A stretch of DNA of 10,371 nt, from the NCBI GenBank assembly GCA_035529435.1, contig DATKWS010000036.1:1-10371 (forward strand), given 5' to 3'. Source of the stretch: DATKWS01 sp035529435. GTDB taxonomy: Bacteria; Krumholzibacteriota; Krumholzibacteriia; Krumholzibacteriales; Krumholzibacteriaceae. The notes under the pieces are model-generated. The model was not told the DNA's origin and searched no databases. It worked only from the letters and a program-made list of their open reading frames with translations. Positions 6,901 to 10,371 of the stretch are shown here, in pieces. The position numbers were made by a program, and so were the translations under genes. Numbering within the stretch: the first letter of the stretch is position 1; each line of letters starts with the position of its first letter.

Positions 6901-7950
6901 ATAGGTGCTGCCGAGGCAGGATGATGCGCTGCGAACGAGCCGGGCGGAATCGCCGTCCAGGCTGAAGATGCGGAGGCTGTCGGTATCGGTCTGCGCGAAC
7001 CAGCGGCCGGAATCATCGGATGCGATCCTCTGGGTCCAATGATTGACATGGAGCGGGTATGGGAGGTGAATAGTCCGGATTTCGTAATCATTGTCCCCTG
7101 CGTTGGTTACTATATACAGTGTGTCGCCGCGCACCGCGACGAGCTTCTCGGAACGTGTGTTCGTGAAGACATCGTACGGGGAAATCTCGAACGGGAGCGT
7201 AAAGAGAAGTTCCTTTCCCCAGGTGCCGACATTCAGGCCGTAGAGCTTGTTCCCGTCGAGAAATTTCCAGTATTCGGCGTCCTTTATGAGATGTGCCTGT
7301 GCGCTGACGCTTTTCGATATGTCAATTGTTTCGAAATGATGTACCTCCTTGAAGCTTCCCGTAGCGGGTTCGAACACGGAAAGTACCCACCCGCGCGGTC
7401 CCTTTTCATACAGTTCGATTAGATCGTCGTCTTCCTTTCTCGTGGCGTTGACTTCTTCGATACTGTCCCGCAAAATCGTCCGCTCGTTCTCCGGACTTCC
7501 CTTCTCGAACCAGACGATCTTGTACCCGATATACTCGGACCATCTGAGAAATGTCACGGTATAGTTCGGCGTGTGTGTGCTGCCGAAGATTAACCATGGG
7601 TCGAAATCGTAAACGCGGACAAGCTTGTTACGGAGGGGATCGTGGATTTCCACCTTGTTGCTTTCCCAGGGCTGACCCTCGCTCGTCGTCATGTAGACGA
7701 GATCGCCCGTGAAGTAGGCCATCCGCGTTCTCCTGCCGCCCGTGTAGTACCAATCCTTCCAGTTCCGTGAGTCGATCTGCTGGAGGGTGATCCTGGCGAG
7801 CCTCTCCGCCCGCTCCCAGTCCTGCTCGCGGTACGCCTCCATCGTTGACCGGTAGTTTGCCTCGATTGTGCCGGCGGCGAAGAGGGGGAAGGGAAAACAG
7901 AGCACTATAAAGAATGCCGTGAGAGGTAATCTATGCATATTGAATTTCAT
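3961..7950 (-). CDS. Membrane-anchored receptor phosphatase: exported propellers with PDZ, TM helix, SpoIIE/PP2C domain
   Basis: This is a predicted transmembrane signalling phosphatase of 1329 residues. A signal peptide (MKFNMHRLPLTAFFIVLCF, ending near LFAAG) is followed by a short helical segment (about 25-55), then beta-rich repeats typical of propellers (about 60-510). A helical insert (about 512-590) and more beta-rich sequence come next. A PDZ domain spans about 775-845, with GSQADSIGVEVGDIVVSFGG and FTVIRNGG. Further blade-like sequence precedes one membrane helix (about 1040-1058), a charged coiled linker (1060-1092) and a PP2C domain. The phosphatase motifs are AGDYFDF (D1119), GDVSGHG (D1137), YTDGLPE (D1259) and EDDMAL (D1313, D1314). 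The large region should therefore lie outside the cytoplasm and the phosphatase inside. Start 7950 is preferred because it begins the signal peptide; in-frame starts at 7986 or 8031 would add an untypical leader, and 8031 would overlap the STAS gene. No strong ribosome-binding site is visible. The exact number of blades and propellers is uncertain. Confidence 0.88.
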   Translation of the reverse strand: MKFNMHRLPLTAFFIVLCFPFPLFAAGTIEANYRSTMEAYREQDWERAERLARITLQQIDSRNWKDWYYTGGRRTRMAYFTGDLVYMTTSEGQPWESNKVEIHDPLRNKLVRVYDFDPWLIFGSTHTPNYTVTFLRWSEYIGYKIVWFEKGSPENERTILRDSIEEVNATRKEDDDLIELYEKGPRGWVLSVFEPATGSFKEVHHFETIDISKSVSAQAHLIKDAEYWKFLDGNKLYGLNVGTWGKELLFTLPFEISPYDVFTNTRSEKLVAVRGDTLYIVTNAGDNDYEIRTIHLPYPLHVNHWTQRIASDDSGRWFAQTDTDSLRIFSLDGDSARLVRSASSCLGSTYLILPDRINTFWKGDTLVHHGDAGLELFKGARPIYDIDAGDLRTNYIKGLEYFLVYRAPGEFLALDMRDLQVEWTKTFTVTNLQVLAVLEDRYVLFDHIDGMSLLDIKTGEELLQVPRVGIFAADLNADGNRILLGGDDFIGVFEIPNQSKLRGDLIAVSGLSKWAAEDTSGALKDVRTALSSSMRLSSGLSEDLLQILTDLKLRKESLRLIGDMAIRTDDETWRKRLENEGMEFFIDPKISEYYAIFKLNEGVIAFPALIFAFGVAKGEDRTLYWFEEPHYRIERRALPVCGFSVTQEHLFFFEYKIDDSGENLIWSPLLFTESIDGINLGPLLTTKIEEDPENQRYIEYAIEVPSNSYTRDRALTEIRVRWGGIGGDQSEMFPKYTAGIDLTGNGANWYDSMLVDPVRIGNRFFAHRMWGNRVMMIAEGSQADSIGVEVGDIVVSFGGYPINNAMQVNIIKTFFPDRHPMEFTVIRNGGRLNFTVLNGRIGYESLPCNKLIEIDPATGEYLAEIDLPPGYGNEGLNSAGELLYSLKDTLMFFDPLMQKQKKIIIEAVAEHRRHWPVPAMDILIMYNRNTEEMVALDISKTADDADRVLWKETFDNVYRLFGASRYPYSDSEKDFPVLLRDGTLLLLDTATGSVIARETIPFRDFGLIPQIWNGILYGTAAGKIFGWKIDYYHPPFPWKYAGFGASAFVPLLLVSILLNRHRIEKLKARQAVELKRAEIDAEVSAARRLQAGLIPVGAHDLGAFQFVGKFIPASEVAGDYFDFRLLDDGRLVVVIGDVSGHGLPAGILVSMAKASLMTLNRNGDTDLTQTLDSLNEVVRNGSPEKSMFMTICYLIIDPERQKISCSANGHPFPLIARQDGSCSEIGVKGGYPLGIREKQIFQVVETDFQPGDTLLVYTDGLPEQVGPEGEPWGYDNFITTFCNNVGIADLEDLIDGIFQKALAYTGGGDETEDDMALVAIRYKSGQLRE

Positions 7951-8005
7951 CGTATCGGTCCGCCGGTGCGGCGCCAGCCGGAGCATTTCCTGTAATACTC
8001 GTCCG

Positions 8006-8362
8006 TTACACGGCTTCACGCATGCCTGCAAGCGCCTCTTTTACCGTGGGATAGATCGTGGCGTACTGCATGATCCCCATGATCTTGAACGTTTTCTCGA
8101 TGATCGGGGCGCAGTTGCAGAACGCCATCGTGCCGTTCGTCTCGAGTATACGCTCGAGAATCTCGATCAGGAACGAGACACCGATCGAGTTTATGATCTT
8201 GGAATCACCGAGATCGAAGAGATACTTTGAGCCGCCATCGGCGTGCGCCTCTTCGAACCGCTTTGCGATCGTCTCCCCGCCGACGTTGTTTATATATCCG
8301 TGGGTGCTGAAGACCCAGACGGGCCCTTCCCGGCGTGTATCTACCGTAAAGGAATCCAGCAT
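8006..8362 (-). CDS. STAS-domain anti-anti-sigma factor (RsbV/SpoIIAA-like)
   Basis: This 118-residue protein is a single STAS domain of normal length. The family's phosphorylation site is visible as NSIG (residues 58-61), placing the acceptor at Ser59 after a conserved beta strand (KYLFDLGDSKIIN). In partner switching the unphosphorylated form binds a HATPase anti-sigma kinase; the kinase phosphorylates it and a PP2C phosphatase reactivates it. All three kinds of partner are encoded in this cassette. The start is well supported by GAGGAG (8369-8374), 6 nt upstream. It lies 18 nt after the kinase gene's stop and 55 nt before the preferred start of the receptor phosphatase. The family assignment is firm; the identity of the final target is not. 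Confidence 0.92.
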   Translation of the reverse strand: MLDSFTVDTRREGPVWVFSTHGYINNVGGETIAKRFEEAHADGGSKYLFDLGDSKIINSIGVSFLIEILERILETNGTMAFCNCAPIIEKTFKIMGIMQYATIYPTVKEALAGMREAV

Positions 8363-8380
8363 ACAGCACTCCTCAGGGCT

Positions 8381-8827
8381 CTACCGTTTTTTCTTCATCG
8401 TAACGACGGTTCCGCCGGGGCCCGACTCGATCGTCAGCGAATCCATCATGCTTTCCATCAGCTTGAGTCCCCAGCCGCGCTTTCTGATACCGGGACGCAG
8501 CATCCGCTCGAGGTCCGGCTTCTCCACGCTTTCAGGATCGAAGCCACTCCCCTTGTCACGCAGTATGATCGTCAGCTCTGAATCCTCGACCCGGAAGGTG
8601 ATATAGACTTTCCGGTCCTCGCTGTGTGAATGCTCGAACGAGTTGAGACATGCCTCGATGAGCGCCATCGAAACCTCGGCGGTCTTGTCCTCGTCGAGGT
8701 TCATCACTTCGGCCACCGCCTCGGCGGTTTTGCCCGCCGCGATCTCCATGTCTGGTATCATCGGAATCGTCAGGTTGATCTCCTTTACCGATTCCGGATG
8801 CGTGATGTCCTCGCGAGCGCTGTTCAT
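8381..8827 (-). CDS. RsbW-like HATPase serine kinase / anti-sigma factor
   Basis: This 148-residue protein is a GHKL-type ATPase domain of the anti-sigma serine kinase class. The ATP-site motifs are present: the N-box ALIEACLNSFEH (E58, N62, E65, H66), the G1 box RDKGSGFD (D91, G93, G95) and the glycine-rich RGWGLKLM (118-124). It has no histidine-kinase dimerisation domain, as expected for RsbW/SpoIIAB relatives. Such proteins phosphorylate a STAS partner and, when it is absent, bind a sigma factor or another target. The ATG at 8827 is preferred, with AGGGGAG (8840-8846) 12 nt upstream, which is rather far. A GTG at 8875 would add 16 residues of poor conservation value. It is the first gene of the minus-strand operon. 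Confidence 0.9.
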   Translation of the reverse strand: MNSAREDITHPESVKEINLTIPMIPDMEIAAGKTAEAVAEVMNLDEDKTAEVSMALIEACLNSFEHSHSEDRKVYITFRVEDSELTIILRDKGSGFDPESVEKPDLERMLRPGIRKRGWGLKLMESMMDSLTIESGPGGTVVTMKKKR

Positions 8828-8897
8828 ATCGCGTCGAGGCTCCCCTGCCTGATGGTACAACACTACTCCCAACACTCTGGTATGGAATACGGTACAA

Positions 8898-8903
8898 AGT
8901 CAA
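8898..8903 (-). promoter_or_regulatory. Possible -35 element of the partner-switching operon
   Basis: On the minus strand this reads TTGACT, a good match to the housekeeping -35 hexamer, upstream of the first gene of the cassette. No convincing -10 lies at the usual distance; the best candidate, TACCAG, is a poor match at 15 nt. Either the promoter is weak or activated, or the operon uses another sigma factor. Confidence 0.25.
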
Positions 8904-8957
8904 GGCATGTTTCAGGGTTTGCCCAAATCGTCCGGTGTTTCACGGATCCGGCCCCGT

Positions 8958-9025
8958 GGGGGGGAGAACCAGGGGCGGTGGGAACCGGGGGCGGGGCGGG
9001 GGTATCATTGACGCCCGCCCCCCGC
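8958..9025. repeat. G-run-rich tract with a complementary C-run at the divergent promoter
   Basis: Six guanine runs of at least three lie within 45 nt on the plus strand: 8958-8964, 8972-8975, 8980-8982, 8987-8991, 8993-8996 and 8998-9002. This meets the usual pattern for a potential G-quadruplex. A C-rich block at 9012-9025 can pair imperfectly with the last two to three G-runs (GCGGGG with CCCCGC, CGGG with CCCG), enclosing the -35 hexamer at 9008-9013. Whether either structure forms cannot be told from sequence. Confidence 0.6.
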
Positions 9026-9036
9026 TCTGCTAAGAT
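9008..9036 (+). promoter_or_regulatory. Sigma-70-type promoter of the tricorn-like gene
   Basis: TTGACG (9008-9013) and TAAGAT (9031-9036) are separated by exactly 17 bp, the optimal spacing, and each differs from consensus at few positions. Transcription would begin near 9043, giving a leader of about 100 nt before the coding region. It points away from the minus-strand cassette. Confidence 0.6.
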
Positions 9037-9145
9037 GCCCGAGTGCCGGTACGCGCCGCGAAACCAACGTGCCGGGTGGTGCGTATCAGAAGAGCATGCT
9101 GGCGTTTTTTTTCGATACCGGGTTCTTTCGCAAAGGAGTCTGATG

Positions 9146-10371
9146 ATGGTCGGTTCGAGAGCGAGGGGAGTGGCGGCATTTCGCGTATTGGCATTGATAA
9201 CCATCACCCTGGGCGTGGTCGTCGTTTGCCTGCCGGTGGGGGCACCCGCCGTCGAGAAGCTGCCGCTCATGCGGTTTCCCGATATCCACGGCAACACGAT
9301 CGTGTTCGTCTACGGCGAGGACATCTGGACCGTTCCCGCGGATGGCGGCGTGGCCACCCGGCTCACGATCCATGACGGGGAGGAACAGTATCCGAAATTC
9401 TCGCCGGACGGCGAATGGATCGCATTCACGGGGGAATATGACGGGAATACCGATGTGTACGTGATGAACGTGCTCGGGGGCGAGATCACCCGTGTCACCT
9501 ATCATCCCATGCCCGACGAGGTTGTCGGGTGGCATCCGACGAAGAACAAGATACTGTTTCGCTCGATCCGCCACAGTTTCCGGTACTTCCATCGGTTGTT
9601 CCTCATATCGCCGGACGGCACGGGACTCGAGGAGCTGACCATGCACGAGGCGGCGCAGGGTAGTTTTTCGCCCGACGGCTCGAAGATCGCATACAACAGG
9701 GGAGCGCGGGAGCATCGCACGTGGAAGCGATACCGCGGTGGCACTGCCCAGGAGATTTACCTGTTCGATTTCAAGGAACAGAAGGATACGAAGATAACCG
9801 ATTTTCGCGGCACCGATCGGATGCCGATGTGGATCGGTGACACCATCTACTTCAGCTCCGACCGTGAACGGACATTGAATATATTCGCATACAACACCGG
9901 TACCGGCGAGATCACGGAGATCACGAACCATACCGAGTACGACGTCAGGCGCCCGAGCGAGGGTGGAGGGCGGATCGTGTACGAACTGGGCGGGACGCTG
10001 TGGTTGCTCGATGTCGCGTCGCGGCAGACCCGGCAGGTGCCGGTCGAGATCGGGAGCGACGCGCCGGAGGTTCGTCCCTATATCAAGAAGGTCGACGAGT
10101 ACATTACCGGCATCGATTGTTCTCCATCGGGCAAACGGGCGCTGATCACCGCCCGGGGAGAGATCTTCACCGTGCCGAAGGAGGATGGACCGGTACGCAA
10201 TCTCACCGTTGATTCGGGATCCCGGGACAAGGACGCCGCGTGGTCGCCGGACGGCAAGAGGATCGCCTACCTGTCCGACCGGAGCGGTGAATACGAGATC
10301 TACATCGTCGATCAGAAGGGTGAGGAACAGGCGGTTCGGCTCACGGAGCACAAGGATGGATACCGCCACAC
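9146..10371 (+). CDS. Tricorn-like protease, N-terminal propeller part (runs off the window)
   Basis: The frame is open to the last base, giving about 408 residues of a larger protein. A signal peptide (basic SRARG, then VLALITITLGVVVVCLPVG, likely cleaved after APA) indicates export. Propeller repeats of the PD40 type follow: FSPDGEWIAFTG (about residue 85), SFSPDGSKIAYN, and AWSPDGKRIAYLSDRSG with EIYIVD near the end. The string WKRYRGGTAQ (from W193) is characteristic of tricorn proteases. Complete members continue with a second propeller, a PDZ domain and an S41-like serine protease core that degrades peptides; those parts lie beyond this window. AAAGGAG (9132-9138) precedes two adjacent ATGs. 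The one at 9146 (7-nt spacing) is preferred over 9143. A gene of this family could be a catalytically dead homologue; the protease half is needed to decide. Confidence 0.9.
   Translation, partial: MVGSRARGVAAFRVLALITITLGVVVVCLPVGAPAVEKLPLMRFPDIHGNTIVFVYGEDIWTVPADGGVATRLTIHDGEEQYPKFSPDGEWIAFTGEYDGNTDVYVMNVLGGEITRVTYHPMPDEVVGWHPTKNKILFRSIRHSFRYFHRLFLISPDGTGLEELTMHEAAQGSFSPDGSKIAYNRGAREHRTWKRYRGGTAQEIYLFDFKEQKDTKITDFRGTDRMPMWIGDTIYFSSDRERTLNIFAYNTGTGEITEITNHTEYDVRRPSEGGGRIVYELGGTLWLLDVASRQTRQVPVEIGSDAPEVRPYIKKVDEYITGIDCSPSGKRALITARGEIFTVPKEDGPVRNLTVDSGSRDKDAAWSPDGKRIAYLSDRSGEYEIYIVDQKGEEQAVRLTEHKDGYRH

Larger units (their letters stand above)
8876..9142. other. Divergent intergenic region
   Basis: This 267-bp gap separates the minus-strand cassette (first start 8827, or 8875 with the GTG) from the plus-strand tricorn-like gene. 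It contains the possible -35 for the cassette, a CGGATCCG palindrome (8943-8950), the G-rich tract and the sigma-70-type promoter. No small gene or RNA is evident. Divergent layout makes shared regulation possible. Confidence 0.6.

Noticed and set aside
8006..8031. Start of the receptor phosphatase at 8031, overlapping the STAS gene
   Set aside because: It would put 27 residues before an otherwise textbook signal peptide. The ATG at 7950 starts that peptide directly.
9086..10369. 427-residue open frame on the minus strand
   Set aside because: It lies antisense to the plus-strand tricorn-like gene, which has a signal peptide, ribosome-binding site, promoter and repeated SPDG motifs. The minus frame shows no recognisable domain and stays open because of the GC-rich codon pattern.

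Overview
The window joins two kinds of DNA. From 1 to about 2160 it is visibly AT-rich, sparsely coding and looks like a remnant of an integrated replicon. From about 2164 to the end it is GC-rich, tightly packed chromosomal DNA. Exported tricorn-type proteases, large propeller-containing signalling proteins and SpoIIE-type phosphatases together suggest a Gram-negative-type (diderm) bacterium, perhaps one of the uncultivated phyla around the FCB group. No rRNA or taxonomic marker is present, so this placement is weak.

Left region (1-2163). The one recognisable gene is a HUH-type rolling-circle replication initiator (Rep, filamentous-phage G2P-like) on the minus strand at 988-1758. It is intact except for a single in-frame amber codon (TAG) at codon 100. 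A strong hairpin with a 7-nt loop lies 50 nt beyond its stop (905-937) and is a candidate replication origin. Small plus-strand reading frames follow at 1968-2093 and from 2122. The second has a strong ribosome-binding site and runs straight into the 3' end of the neighbouring chromosomal gene, as if cut off at an integration or deletion boundary. The first 900 bases hold no gene I can defend.

Central region (2164-8875, all minus strand). Four genes in one direction form a partner-switching module: an RsbW-like HATPase serine kinase, a STAS anti-anti-sigma protein, a 1329-residue membrane-anchored PP2C/SpoIIE phosphatase, and a cytoplasmic GAF-GAF-PP2C phosphatase. In the inferred circuit the kinase phosphorylates the STAS protein on Ser59. 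The two phosphatases remove the phosphate, one in response to an extracytoplasmic cue and the other to a cytoplasmic ligand. The unphosphorylated STAS protein then sequesters the kinase and frees its other partner. No sigma factor is encoded here, so the output is unknown. The large phosphatase is the most unusual protein: signal peptide, long propeller-rich exported region, embedded PDZ domain, one membrane helix, then a cytoplasmic phosphatase.

Right region (8876-10371). A divergent promoter region with a G-run-rich tract and a near-consensus sigma-70-type promoter separates the cassette from a plus-strand gene that runs off the end of the window. That gene encodes the N-terminal propeller of an exported tricorn-like protease. 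It is long, but it lacks a stop codon within the window and is shadowed by a long antisense frame. Tricorn proteases normally combine propellers, a PDZ domain and an S41-type protease, so the protease and the neighbouring receptor phosphatase share a propeller-plus-PDZ layout. This raises the hypothesis of a periplasmic peptide- or protein-damage sensing locus.
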